A stretch of 64,000 nt of DNA. Source: an uncultured Pseudomonadales bacterium. GTDB lineage: Bacteria > Pseudomonadota > Gammaproteobacteria > Pseudomonadales > UBA7434. The notes under the pieces were generated by a model. The model saw only the letters and a program-made list of their open reading frames with translations, did not search any database and had not been told where the DNA came from. Both the position numbers and the translations under genes were made by a program. This document shows positions 45,379 to 55,550 of the stretch, piece after piece (position 1 is the first letter of the stretch; the number at the start of each line of letters is the position of its first letter). Location: NCBI GenBank assembly GCA_943788835.1, contig CALSRU010000002.1, positions 1-64,000 of the forward strand, read 5' to 3'.

Positions 45379-48297
45379 ATGAAGTTGACAAGCTATTTAA
45401 AAGTTACCCCATCTTCTATCAACAGCGCCGGTCTTGGTTTTTTACTCAGTGCAGCACTGCTTGCCGCACCCTATACTCGCGCGCAAGATGTTGAAGAAGT
45501 GATTATTCAAGGCGAGCAAATGACGGACCAAGTTTTGGATGACTTGGTCTCGGTATCAGCTATTGATGCTGAAAAGCTGGCCGATGCTGGCATAGAGAAC
45601 GTTGAAGACGTAGCGGCCTATGTACCCAACCTCGTACTAACCCAATCGATTACCGGTACCAACATTTTCATTCGCGGCATTGGCTCTGGCGTAAATCAAG
45701 GCTTCGATCAATCGGTTGGCTTATATGCTGATGGTGTGCCGCTCCCACGAGCCAACATGGCTCGCTCACCATTTCTAGACCTGGCTGGTGTGCAAGTGTT
45801 GCGCGGGCCCCAGTACGTTCTCGATGGGAACTTCAGTATAGCGGGCTCAGTGCACATGCTCAGCAACCTATCTTTGGATGAGTTCAAAGCCGGTATCGAT
45901 TTAAACTATCAGCCGGCTCAAAACGACCGCAAGATCTTATTAACTGCCGGCGGGCCCATAAACGATTGGTTTGCAATAAATGCAGTGGTGCAAAGCAAAA
46001 AATCTGACGGTTACATGGAGAATGTATTTCAAGATAGCCTAGAGCCGGGGGTAGACGAACTGACGGGCAGATTCGTTCTGGGTTTCAATCCTACGGATAA
46101 TTTCTCTATTAAATTTAAAGCCGAACGCGGTTCTTTCGATACTACCGGAAGGCCCATAGAAGTGATTTTTTCGGAACAATCTGGACGGCTAGACAAAACT
46201 GCATTGACCCCCATAGGCTTTGAGATCACCCGAGACGCTTTGGTCGCTGGAACCCTAACTGCCACCCCATGGATCACTGAATCCGACTACTTGCTGGCCC
46301 CTCGCGACGTTAGGTACCGACAAGGGCTCGTAGTAGATGGAGTCCCGACTGAGCAATTCCTATTCGCGGGTAACGAATATTTTTCACAATGGAGCGAGTT
46401 TTACTCTGACAATGGAGCCACCGCTCCAACGGGGCTTTTAGATACAACGGCCAATTACAAACGAGCCGCAGACACCAAGGAATTTAGCAACAACGACAGC
46501 ATAAACTATACGCTCGTCAGCGACCTCTGGCTAAATGATTCTAAGTTGACCTCAACATCGTCCTACATTGAGTATTCGTTCGACGAGGCGATTGATGGCG
46601 ATATAACGCCGATGCCCTTGCTTGTCATTAATCAGAGCGAGAACTATGATCAAATTTATCAAGCGCTAAAATTTGAATCGCCCAAAGGCGGTTTTATTGA
46701 GCTCACCGCTGGAGCAAGCTACCTAAACTCGCACTTGAAGTTTAGGGATAATATCAACCTTGAGATTGACTCTCGGAATATCCCACCTGGCAGTTCATTA
46801 GACGCCTTTGACGTTAACGCACCTGTGGGTGCTTTCTTCGCCCAATTCATCACGGTGGAGCAAATTCAGGGTTTTGCGGATTTCGGTATTATCAGAAACT
46901 TTAAGCAAAGCAATACTATTCAGGCAGCTTTCATTCAGTCTACATTTAACTGGAGCGATGTATTCCGATCAACGATTGGCCTTCGCTACACTCATAGCGA
47001 AAAGGCCGCCTTTAAAGAGCTTTACTTCACAGATAAAGATTTTGTTGACTTTGACATCAATGTCGATCCTCTTGCTGTGGGTCGCGAGAGCCGAACACCC
47101 AATATTTCTGAGGCATTGCTAAACTCAATGGAGATTGCCACGCGTGATTTTGTGACTTTCTTTGGGCTGCAAGTGCATACTGATCGTTACGACGTACCGA
47201 ATACCGGTATTGATTCAGCGCCGCTGAACGAAGTTAGGCGCGAGGAAACACTCCTACCCAGCATCACCTTTGAATGGGACATCACTACCGATTTAACAAC
47301 GCTGGCCTCGGTACGCCTAGCAAATAAGCTTGGGGGCTTCGATGCCAGATCAAATACTCGGCCTGACGTTCCCGGCGGGCGAGGCGCTCCCGTCGGCACA
47401 TTTGAATTTAAGGATGAGAGTGCGCTAGTTTATGAATTAGGCACGAAATGGTTTTTCCCTCAAGGTAATGGACAGCTGTCTGCGACAGCATTTTTTAGCC
47501 AGTTCACTAACCTACAAACAAGCCGATCAGACGGGAAAGTGGGTGCAAATGTCACCAACGCAGGTGCCGCAGAAACTCGAGGAGTTGAAGTAGAAGGCTT
47601 TCTTGCCTTGAGCGAGAAGTTTAATATGCAATATTCGTTGGCTTGGATTGATTTTGAATTCACCGATTTCATCACTGGCACATGTGCACTTAACAGAAGA
47701 CCAGACAATGTGGTTGTCGTTATTGATGCAGGGGGGTTTGCGCCTGACGGCGCAAGTACGGGCTCGGTATCTCCCATTGCTTATGAAGAAGTTATTCGCG
47801 CTCAAAGTGGTGGTGACTTTGGTACCACAACCCAAGGAAACGGTTCATTATCACAACCGCTACCTAGTGGCAGTGTGCCTTTCGATGACTTGCTGTTCGG
47901 CTCACCGATCTTTTGCGATTTCAATGAAAGAACGAACCAGTTTGTTGCAGAGTGGCAAGGCACATTCACATTTAATTACCAGACCGAAATTGCAAAGCTT
48001 GGAGTATTCAAACCTACTGTGGACATTCTCTACAACAGCGGCTACTTTACTGATGTTGCGCAAGACGCTGATATTGCTCAGGAGGCCTATACACAAATAA
48101 ATGGGCGTTTAGGCCTCTCAGATTTTGACGGGCGATGGACCGTGGCTATTACTGGCCAAAATCTTACCAACGAAACGATTATTGGCTCGGCCGCTCCGGT
48201 GCCGATAGCTAGCGGAATTAATTTTCAGCGAGCCTATTTCGGTTTTATCCGTCCACCACGAACAATTGGCTTAAATCTAAGATACAATTTTTTCTAG
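45379..48297 (+). CDS. TonB-dependent receptor
   Basis: An outer-membrane TonB-gated receptor of 972 residues. Signal peptide, TonB-box-like EEVIIQGEQM, plug domain (IENVEDVAAYVPNLVLTQSI, IFIRGIGSGVNQGFDQSVGL, YADGVPLPRANMARSPFLDL), then a barrel with an aromatic C-terminus (IGLNLRYNFF). The plug's usual RGPQGTLYGRN stretch is altered to RGPQYVLDGNFSIAGSVHML. The general type is that used for large or hydrophobic substrates in marine gammaproteobacteria (iron complexes, glycans, others); substrate not determinable. It is followed 71 bp later by a small exported protein, likely cotranscribed. Confidence 0.9.
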   Translation: MKLTSYLKVTPSSINSAGLGFLLSAALLAAPYTRAQDVEEVIIQGEQMTDQVLDDLVSVSAIDAEKLADAGIENVEDVAAYVPNLVLTQSITGTNIFIRGIGSGVNQGFDQSVGLYADGVPLPRANMARSPFLDLAGVQVLRGPQYVLDGNFSIAGSVHMLSNLSLDEFKAGIDLNYQPAQNDRKILLTAGGPINDWFAINAVVQSKKSDGYMENVFQDSLEPGVDELTGRFVLGFNPTDNFSIKFKAERGSFDTTGRPIEVIFSEQSGRLDKTALTPIGFEITRDALVAGTLTATPWITESDYLLAPRDVRYRQGLVVDGVPTEQFLFAGNEYFSQWSEFYSDNGATAPTGLLDTTANYKRAADTKEFSNNDSINYTLVSDLWLNDSKLTSTSSYIEYSFDEAIDGDITPMPLLVINQSENYDQIYQALKFESPKGGFIELTAGASYLNSHLKFRDNINLEIDSRNIPPGSSLDAFDVNAPVGAFFAQFITVEQIQGFADFGIIRNFKQSNTIQAAFIQSTFNWSDVFRSTIGLRYTHSEKAAFKELYFTDKDFVDFDINVDPLAVGRESRTPNISEALLNSMEIATRDFVTFFGLQVHTDRYDVPNTGIDSAPLNEVRREETLLPSITFEWDITTDLTTLASVRLANKLGGFDARSNTRPDVPGGRGAPVGTFEFKDESALVYELGTKWFFPQGNGQLSATAFFSQFTNLQTSRSDGKVGANVTNAGAAETRGVEVEGFLALSEKFNMQYSLAWIDFEFTDFITGTCALNRRPDNVVVVIDAGGFAPDGASTGSVSPIAYEEVIRAQSGGDFGTTTQGNGSLSQPLPSGSVPFDDLLFGSPIFCDFNERTNQFVAEWQGTFTFNYQTEIAKLGVFKPTVDILYNSGYFTDVAQDADIAQEAYTQINGRLGLSDFDGRWTVAITGQNLTNETIIGSAAPVPIASGINFQRAYFGFIRPPRTIGLNLRYNFF

Positions 48298-48368
48298 AGA
48301 ATTAGTTTAACCTCCGCCGATGTTTTGAAGAACGCCTGAACCATTGCCAACCCTCAGAGACACCTCAG

Positions 48369-48947
48369 ATGAGCAAGCGAAGCCTAATTCAACAGTTAAT
48401 TTTGATCGTTTTGCTAGCTACACAGGCCTCATGCCTAGATCGGGACTTCACTTACAATAGGCTTCTGGGTAGCTGGGAGGGAGCCAACGGGGCTGATACC
48501 AGTTGGTGTGCTACGTATACTACAGACGGGCGCTTTTCTTTATTTAGCCGATCACCCATCATCGACATGACGTCTCCCACGACATCAGATTCGAACATGG
48601 AAGATAAGATCCCGGCGGAGGCAAGCTTAACAAATAAAACCGAACTGGGCGTTGGCTATGTTGCCGGCTATTGGTCAGTTGCCCGCGGCGGACGGCTCTC
48701 CCAGCGCGGCGCGTTAGTCCGAGATAATAATGGCAGAGAACTGGCAAAGGCGCACCGCGTGCTACAACCCTCCACCGAGTACGTCATCCGTTTTAAAGGC
48801 AACGACAAGTTGTCACTACAAAACATTGAAAATAAAACGGACCACGCCATGCTAACCCGCGCTGCTAATTGTTTTCATTTTAGCAAGGATGTCAATATGG
48901 TTTTTGATGAAGCCATATGGGATGAAGACTCTGAGAGTGCTCCCTAG
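48369..48947 (+). CDS. Small exported protein of unknown function, possible lipoprotein
   Basis: A 192-residue protein with an N-terminal hydrophobic signal (IQQLILIVLLATQASC). The Cys could be lipidated, but the preceding TQAS is a poor lipobox. The mature part has GSWEGANGADTSWCATYTTD and GVGYVAGYWSVARGGRLSQR, resembling a small beta-barrel or lipocalin-like fold, plus a second Cys (RAANCFHFS). I recognise no family. It lies 71 bp downstream of the TonB-dependent receptor and may be its periplasmic partner. Confidence 0.6.
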   Translation: MSKRSLIQQLILIVLLATQASCLDRDFTYNRLLGSWEGANGADTSWCATYTTDGRFSLFSRSPIIDMTSPTTSDSNMEDKIPAEASLTNKTELGVGYVAGYWSVARGGRLSQRGALVRDNNGRELAKAHRVLQPSTEYVIRFKGNDKLSLQNIENKTDHAMLTRAANCFHFSKDVNMVFDEAIWDEDSESAP

Positions 48948-49232
48948 CCTGATCGGCCGATGAACCCCTGCTGTACATCACGTCAATTCAATGACTGTTC
49001 GGACTGAAGTAGGTACCCTCAGCTAGAAATCACCTCAGCCACCTTAAAATATTAACTTCCTGTAAGTATCTCGTACCGCAAAGTACTTTATCCTCCTGTT
49101 TTGCCTTTGCTAGCCCTTAGCGCTGCCAGCTCGTAGACTTACCACCCGAAATCCTGCACGCGATCTAAGGAAATAGCGGTAAAAGCACTGAAACAGCCTG
49201 TTCACATATATCCCCCTTCAGGATGACAGCCA

Positions 49233-49907
49233 ATGATTACCCTACACGGCTTTGCTTACAGCAACTATTACAACATCATCAAACACGTGCTGTTATACAA
49301 AAACATTCCGTTTACTGAGAGCCTCCAATATGGGGCTAATGAGCAATTTCTTGAGATAAGCCCCGCAGGTAAAATACCGGCCATCACCACCGAACAAGGC
49401 ATCCATTTATCGGAGTCGAGTGTGTGCTGTGACTACCTAGAAGATGCCTACCCTGAGGAGCCACTCTACCCCGCCAATAACGAAGCTCGCGCCCAAGTTA
49501 GGCAGATAATGAAGATTAGCGAGCTTTATTTAGAGCTGCCTTGTCGCCGCCTCATACCCTTCGTGTTTACTCAAACAGCTGTGCCTAAAGTAGTGGCCGA
49601 AGAGGTACGCAATACGCTTAGCCGTGGCATTGAAGCGCTGATCCATCTATGTGTATTTACTCCATATCTTGCCGGCAGCAAACTGACCATGGCCGATATT
49701 TACCTGCACTACGTAATGAATGTGGTCGATGGCGTGGGCAGCTCCGCCTTAGATTGGAAGATAGGTGATGAGATCGAAGGCTTAACAGAGTGGCAAACCC
49801 TAATAGCCGGCTGTGACATTGCGCAAAAAATCAGTGTCGATCGCGAGGCTAACCGCGAAGATTTTTTTGCCACCATGATGGCAAGAGTCAACAATCAGCC
49901 TAAATAG
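49233..49907 (+). CDS. Glutathione S-transferase family protein
   Basis: A 224-residue cytoplasmic GST. The thioredoxin-fold N-terminus has the catalytic-region sequence LHGFAYSNYYNIIKHVLLYK, the cis-Pro loop in SPAGKIPAITTEQGIHLSES and CDYLEDAYPEEPLYP, followed by the helical C-terminal domain with the N-capping GSKLTMADIYLHYV motif. It may detoxify electrophiles. Monocistronic and convergent with the copper module. The specific class is not clear. Confidence 0.88.
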   Translation: MITLHGFAYSNYYNIIKHVLLYKNIPFTESLQYGANEQFLEISPAGKIPAITTEQGIHLSESSVCCDYLEDAYPEEPLYPANNEARAQVRQIMKISELYLELPCRRLIPFVFTQTAVPKVVAEEVRNTLSRGIEALIHLCVFTPYLAGSKLTMADIYLHYVMNVVDGVGSSALDWKIGDEIEGLTEWQTLIAGCDIAQKISVDREANREDFFATMMARVNNQPK

Positions 49908-49985
49908 ATGACTGCTTTGAATCGATGACTCAAATGGCTCTTTTATACATGATGAGTTGGATCTAAAAACACAGCCGAAAAAACC

Positions 49986-50363
49986 TTATTGATTGACAAC
50001 AATCAACTCACCCCGATACATCTGCATTTGGCAGGTAAACCCATAACTGCCCGCTTGCAATGGCGGCAATGTAACGTCGACCGGTTGATTCAAAGGTAGC
50101 TCCGCGCTGATATCTAAATCGGCAAACTTCAGCGTAGCCGCACATGGCGAAGCATCTTTGCGAATAAAACTCAGTGTGATTGGCTTAGGCTGGGTCATAC
50201 TTGCCACCACCTGAATTTTTGCTGGCGTGTAAACTCCTTTCTCAACCACGATCGTCACACTGCCCTGACTTACATTGAGTTGGCGCGGCTTATACAGCCA
50301 AAACCACCAAGCAATAAATGCAATTAACGCCAAACCCAACAGGTTAAACATGATCATATTCAT
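49986..50363 (-). CDS. Membrane-anchored cupredoxin-domain protein
   Basis: A 125-residue protein with one N-terminal helix (FNLLGLALIAFIAWWFWLY) and a periplasmic cupredoxin-like beta-sandwich (VEKGVYTPAKIQVVASM, ITLSFIRKDASPCAATLKF, LQAGSYGFTCQMQMYRGELIVV). Potential copper ligands are the Cys of SPCAATLKF and the Cys/Met of FTCQMQMYRG; a conserved His is not evident, so the site may be Cu(I)-type. It is 9 bp downstream of the copper ATPase gene, so a role in passing copper to or from that pump is likely. Confidence 0.82.
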   Translation of the reverse strand: MNMIMFNLLGLALIAFIAWWFWLYKPRQLNVSQGSVTIVVEKGVYTPAKIQVVASMTQPKPITLSFIRKDASPCAATLKFADLDISAELPLNQPVDVTLPPLQAGSYGFTCQMQMYRGELIVVNQ

Positions 50364-50372
50364 TCATCCACT

Positions 50373-52645
50373 TCATTCATCTAACGAGCGCGCAAGCGCG
50401 CTCGTAGTATGTAAATGCGGTTTGAAAAAACGTAATCTATTAGCATTGCTTACCACGGTCAGCGACGAGAATGCCATGGCCGCCCCTGCAATAATGGGGC
50501 TGAGTAGTACGCCAAACCAGGGGTACAACAAACCCGCGGCGATAGGCACGCCAGCTGTGTTGTAAATAAAAGCGCCCAGCAAGTTTTGCCGGATGTTGCG
50601 CAAAGTTGCCTTACTTACCGCAATGGCATCAGCCAAGCCATGCAAGGAGCCGCGCATTAAAGTAATGTCGGCACTTTCAATAGCCACATCGGTGCCGGTA
50701 CCAATAGCAAATCCCACATTCGCCAGCGCAAGAGCAGGCGCATCGTTAATGCCATCTCCGGTCATTCCCACAATATGACCGCGTTGCTGCAACTCAAGCA
50801 CTTTGGCGGATTTTTCTTCGGGTAACACCTCTGCAAAAAATTCCGTAATACCAACTTTTTTAGCAACCGCTTGAGCTGTGGCGCGGTTGTCACCGGTTAG
50901 CATCACCACGCGCAGGCCTAAGTGTTGTAAGCGATTGATGGCTGCAATGGAGTCTTCTTTAATAGGATCGGCCACCGCAATAATAGCCGCCAACTGTCCA
51001 TCCACGGCCAAATACATGGGCGTTGCAGCACCAGCGGCCATCGCCTGCGCACTCGCGAGGTAAGCCGCAATATCAATGGAGTTATCGCGCATCAGCTTTT
51101 CATTGCCAAACAACACCGTATGCTATCGCGCACACGCCCCTGCACGCCATGACCCGCCACCGCCTTAAACTGGGCAACCTTATCTAACGAAAGACCTTGT
51201 TCTTTGGCAGAATCAATAATCGACAAGGCCAGAGGATGCTCGGAGCCGGATTCGAGGCTAGCGGCTAATTGCAACACGCTTTTTGCATCGCTCGCATGTG
51301 CTAGCTCGATGTGGGTGACTTTGGGCTTGCCCAACGTGATGGTGCCCGTTTTATCTAAAATCATAACGGACACTTTAGAGGCTGTTTGCAAGGCCGCACC
51401 ATTGCGGATGAGTACACCGGCTTCAGCTGCCTTACCCACCCCCACCATTACCGACATAGGCGTGGCTAAACCCAGGGCGCAGGGGCAGGCAATAATGAGC
51501 ACCGTAGTGAAGGACACCATAGCAAACGCAATACGGGGTTCAGGGCCCAAGTTAAGCCAAAGCAGCGCACTGGCTAATGCGATCATCATAATGACGGGCA
51601 CGAAATACGCGGCAATACTATCGGCTAAACGACCAATAGGTGGCTTAGAATTTTGCGCACGCTTGACCAACTCGACAATGCGCGCCAACGCCGTATCGCG
51701 ACCAATGCCGGTAGCCACCACAACAATCGAGCCATTTTTATTGATGGTTCCCGCCACTACCGCATCACCCACGGTCTTTTCAACTGGCATGGGCTCGCCG
51801 GTGAGCATCGATTCATCAACCGACGTGCTGCCTGTTAACACGCGACCATCGACCGATATTTTTTCACCCGGGCGCACCCGCAGCTGATCCTTAAGCTGCA
51901 CGTGCTCGATGGCAATATCAAACTCCTCTCCATCACGAATCACTCGCGCCATTTTTGGCTGCAAGCCTATTAAACGCCGAATAGATTCTGAGGTGCGACC
52001 ACGCGCTCTGACTTCTAATGCCAAACCCAGATTGATTAAACCAATAATCATCGCGGTCGCTTCGAAATAAACGTGCCGCGCCATTTCGGGTACCAGCGCG
52101 GGGAACACCACCACAAACATAGAATACAGCCAAGCAGCTCCGGTACCTAAAGCAATCAGGGTATCCATGTTTGCATTGTGGTTGACGAACGAATGCCACG
52201 CACCGACATAAAAATTGCGTCCCGTCGCTACCATCACGGCTAAGGTGAGTAAGCCGACCAGCAACCAAACGCCGCGCTGCATGGGCGAGTTAACACTCAT
52301 GTCGCCAATCACCATGCCATACAGCATGAGTGCCATGCCCAGCGATAGAGCAACCCACATGTTGCGCATGAGCTCTTTGTAATAGCGCTGATCGGCTTGC
52401 TCTTTTTCAGACACCGCACGCAAGCTTAATACATCGCGGATACTTTGCGCGGTATAACCCGCAACGGCAATAGCTTTGATGAGTGAAGAGATATCGGCTT
52501 TGCCGGTCACCGTTACCGTACTATCGGCCAAATTCATGACCGCATCATCAACACCGGCTACTTGTTTCAACGCGCCCTCTATTTTTTGCACGCAACTGGC
52601 GCAAGAAGCGCCGTCGATATGCAAATAAAGAGTAGGTATTTTCAT
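50373..52645 (-). pseudogene. copA: Copper-translocating P1B-type ATPase (CopA-like), single frameshift
   Basis: An inner-membrane Cu(I) exporter. One N-terminal metal-binding domain with CxxC (GASCASCVQ, Cys15 and Cys18), actuator TGEP (282-285), the transport motif CPC (Cys387-Pro-Cys389 in [14 protein letters not shown]), phosphorylation DKTGT (431-435), SGSEHPLA and hinge GDGIND. The frame breaks near 51116: the upstream part ends [10 protein letters not shown] and the downstream part resumes [14 protein letters not shown]. One missing base in the CC run at 51116-51117 would restore the protein, giving about 757 residues. All motifs are otherwise intact, which favours a sequence error or a very recent mutation. 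It is followed by a cupredoxin gene in the same direction. Confidence 0.9.
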
Positions 52646-52693
52646 ACGCTACGCAGTAAACCTATTTGTAGCTCGATACTCATATAAAAAACC

Positions 52694-53413
52694 TCAACGA
52701 TAAGTCACCAAGTTGTTTTGCTTATGCTCATTCCTTTGTAGCCCAGCCGCCTGTAAATATGAAATATCATTAAACACTGAAAGCGAGGCCTTCTTAGACC
52801 CATAAATTATTTGTGTAATAGAGCAGTTCATCATGGGCTCATAAAAGCGATAGGTATGCTCGCCTCCCAACTCCAATACCTGCGCAACAGCGGTAGCAAT
52901 AGTGCCACCCGATGAAAAAACGGCAATCGTCTTACCCGCCCCCTCAGCTTGCCTAATGTGGGAAAAAACCTTCAACACATCGGTAGAAAAATCAGCCCAG
53001 CTTTGAATCGCCGGATGCTTACAGTCAGCCGACACCCAATAATTAAACACCGCCTCAATAGCCTTTTGATAATCGCGACTCTCACGCAGGCCTTTTTCTA
53101 ACAAAGCCTGAATAGCTGGATCCTGCGCTGAAACAATAGGTAACAAATGCTCAAAGTGCTCGTCATTGTTGACTTCGTTAAGCCGTGCATCAATTATCGG
53201 CTCGCGCACATGAGGCTGTAATGCCAAGGCCAGCCTCGCAGTTTTTTGTTGGCGGGCTAAATCGCCGGCATAAGCTGCATCGAAGTGAATACCCGCATGG
53301 GAAAAATACTCGCCCAGCATTTCAGCTTGAGTACAGCCCAATGGTGACAACTTGTCATAATTTTCGGAGCCGAACGAAGCCTGCCCATGGCGTACTAAAT
53401 AAATTACAGACAT
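52694..53413 (-). CDS. Histidine phosphatase superfamily protein
   Basis: A 239-residue cytoplasmic enzyme. The phosphorylated His is in VIYLVRHGQASFGSENYDKL, and the conserved acid/base region is LNEVNNDEHFEHLLP, with the second His in VFSSGGTIATAVAQVL-type context, as in the phosphoglycerate-mutase-like fold. The likely reaction is removal of phosphate from a small molecule or protein. It lies 48 bp upstream of the copper ATPase gene and 47 bp after the flavin monooxygenase gene on the same strand, but the functional link is unclear. Confidence 0.85.
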   Translation of the reverse strand: MSVIYLVRHGQASFGSENYDKLSPLGCTQAEMLGEYFSHAGIHFDAAYAGDLARQQKTARLALALQPHVREPIIDARLNEVNNDEHFEHLLPIVSAQDPAIQALLEKGLRESRDYQKAIEAVFNYWVSADCKHPAIQSWADFSTDVLKVFSHIRQAEGAGKTIAVFSSGGTIATAVAQVLELGGEHTYRFYEPMMNCSITQIIYGSKKASLSVFNDISYLQAAGLQRNEHKQNNLVTYR

Positions 53414-53460
53414 AGTTTAATCATTCTCTTCTTGAATTGGCTGTAAGCTTTATATTCTAC

Positions 53461-54711
53461 TTACAATAACTTTACCGTAAGCGCATTGTAGCGATACAGC
53501 GCCAGCATAGTGGCACGCGCTTGGCGGCTAAACATGGCCTGCCTAAACTCACGCCGCAATGCCTGCTCGGTAGGCAAATGAAACAAGGTTGCGTTATCGG
53601 TGGCGCGCTGCTGAATGGTTTGAGTGCGGCCCATGCGATTGCGTTGATAGCATTGCAAGGCCGCAGCAGGGCTCGTGCTTTGCTGTAATGCCCGATCCAG
53701 TACGCAGGCATCTTCAATAGCCATACCTGCACCTTGCGCTAAAAAAGGCAGCATAGGATGCGCTGCGTCACCTAGCAAGGAAGTACGCGGTGTGCTCCAG
53801 TTATTTAGCGGCGGTCGTTCGTAGAGTGCCCATCGATAGCAAGCATCGTGATCGACGGCATCGAGTAGCGTTTGCACCGTCGGATGCCAGCCTTCGAAAT
53901 CAGCCTTGAACTCACTCCACGGCGCTTTTTGCTGCCACGACTCATGCGGCCAATGAGTGGCTGTTTCAACCACGCCCACTAAATTGATTAACTGCTGATT
54001 GCGCAAATAATAAATCACTATGTGCTTGCCAGGACCAACAAAAACGCTCGCCACTTTGTCCATAAAATGTTTCGGCAGTCGCGAGCTTGGCACAACTGCG
54101 CGCCAAGCAACGTTACCGGTATAACTAGGCTCTGCAGGCATAGTTGATGTGGACGCCCCACCGCTTTGAATATGTTGCCGCACTACCGATTTAATGCCAT
54201 CGGCACCAATCAATAAATCGGCGCTAACCGAGCTGCCATTAGCGAGCTGCACGGTCACGCCATCGGCCTGCTCTGCAACACTTTGCACCGTAGCACCGAG
54301 CATAATGGCAGCTGGCGATAGTTCACGCACCTTGACCTCGAGTACTTGGTGTAAATCGGGACGGTAAATATGCAGGTAAGGCGCGCCAAATGCCAAGCGG
54401 TGTATCCAACCTAAGGGCACCCGTAACAATTGTGCGCCGCTGTTATACAAGCGCGTAATAGCCGCACTAGGCGCTACTGCTTGAGCCATTACCGCATCTA
54501 AAACACCCTGTGCGCGTAAAATTCGCGTGGCATTTGCGCTTAACTGCACGCCGGCACCCACTTCAGCAAACTCTTCTGTTTGTTCAAGCACATGAACTTC
54601 ATGCCCAGCTTGCAGCAAACTTATGGCCGCACTCAAGCCACCAATACCCGCCCCGATAATAAGTATTTTATATTTTGTTGGATAATTCGGTGAGCGTGCA
54701 GAAGCTTTCAT
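53461..54711 (-). CDS. FAD-dependent aromatic hydroxylase (salicylate hydroxylase-like)
   Basis: A 416-residue group A flavin monooxygenase. GxGxxG near the N-terminus (ILIIGAGIGGLSAAISLLQA), the middle DG motif (LLIGADGIKSVVRQHI) and the GD motif (TSLLGDAAHPMLPFLAQGAG, then MAIEDACVLDRAL) are all present. It hydroxylates an aromatic or heteroaromatic ring with NAD(P)H and oxygen, and resembles salicylate/3-hydroxybenzoate 6-hydroxylase-type enzymes. No other aromatic-degradation gene is adjacent, so the substrate is unknown. It leads a leftward run with the phosphatase gene. Confidence 0.88.
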   Translation of the reverse strand: MKASARSPNYPTKYKILIIGAGIGGLSAAISLLQAGHEVHVLEQTEEFAEVGAGVQLSANATRILRAQGVLDAVMAQAVAPSAAITRLYNSGAQLLRVPLGWIHRLAFGAPYLHIYRPDLHQVLEVKVRELSPAAIMLGATVQSVAEQADGVTVQLANGSSVSADLLIGADGIKSVVRQHIQSGGASTSTMPAEPSYTGNVAWRAVVPSSRLPKHFMDKVASVFVGPGKHIVIYYLRNQQLINLVGVVETATHWPHESWQQKAPWSEFKADFEGWHPTVQTLLDAVDHDACYRWALYERPPLNNWSTPRTSLLGDAAHPMLPFLAQGAGMAIEDACVLDRALQQSTSPAAALQCYQRNRMGRTQTIQQRATDNATLFHLPTEQALRREFRQAMFSRQARATMLALYRYNALTVKLL

Positions 54712-55046
54712 ATCAGACTCACGATAAGTAGCCCGCTAAAGGCATAATAAACAATAGGCAATACCCGTTTTTGTATGCAGTTGATTCTTCGTAGTTATGC
54801 CCCCCCGCAAAACACCATAACAAATAAAGCACCAACATCTCGGCGCTTAGCTCAAATCTGTTAGTGACCCACTTGGCGCAATAGAAAAAACCAGCACGAC
54901 ACCATTTTCCACCAATCGCCAATCATTTAAAGAGGTTTTTTTCCTATATTAATACAGTATTGAGCCAGTATTGGAGAAAAACAATCATGGTGTATAGTGC
55001 GATCAATATTAGCCATGCTGAACATGCAAATCGCAGGATGCTCCCC

Positions 55047-55550
55047 ATGTCTGAACATTCAAAAAAATACCCGGTAAAAGCCAAGACTATTATCGGCTGG
55101 AGAGAATGGTGCGCTCTAGACTCGCTAGGCTTGCCAGCAATAGCTGCGAAAATTGATACTGGTGCAAAAACGTCATCACTTCATGCCTTTAAGTTAAATT
55201 TTTTTGAAACAAGCGAAGGCACGCGGGTTGAATTCTTTATTCACCCACTGCAACGACGCAAGCATCCTGAAATTAAATGCAGTGCCTCAGTGGTAGAGAT
55301 GCGCTCAATAACGAGCTCAAACGGAATAGCTGAAGTTCGCCCTGTGATTAATACAGTCATTGCGCTTGGTGAGCATCGCTACACAACAGAAATCACGCTA
55401 ACTAATAGAGATGAAATGGGTTATCGCATGCTGATTGGCAGGCAATCATTAGCACCCCGCTTTATTGTCGATTCAAGCCTTTCATGGGCACTGGGAGAGC
55501 TGGATGTAGACGACTTATATCCAGCTAATTTCACGCCGGAGATTACTTAA
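55047..55550 (+). CDS. rimB: Retropepsin-like zinc/aspartic protease of the RimB type
   Basis: A 167-residue protein of the family called ATP-dependent zinc protease and found with RimK. It has the aspartic-protease-like motif [17 protein letters not shown] and the family text [20 protein letters not shown] and [23 protein letters not shown] 8 bp upstream supports ATG 55047; an in-frame start at 54960 would add 29 poorly conserved residues. The stop overlaps the RimK ATG by one base. In pseudomonads the RimB protein acts with RimK to remodel ribosomal protein S6 tails; the same role is inferred here. Confidence 0.85.
   Translation: MSEHSKKYPVKAKTIIGWREWCALDSLGLPAIAAKIDTGAKTSSLHAFKLNFFETSEGTRVEFFIHPLQRRKHPEIKCSASVVEMRSITSSNGIAEVRPVINTVIALGEHRYTTEITLTNRDEMGYRMLIGRQSLAPRFIVDSSLSWALGELDVDDLYPANFTPEIT

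Noticed and set aside
54719-54922. 67-residue minus-strand frame upstream of the flavin monooxygenase
   Set aside because: Atypical composition and no RBS; more likely promoter and spacer.
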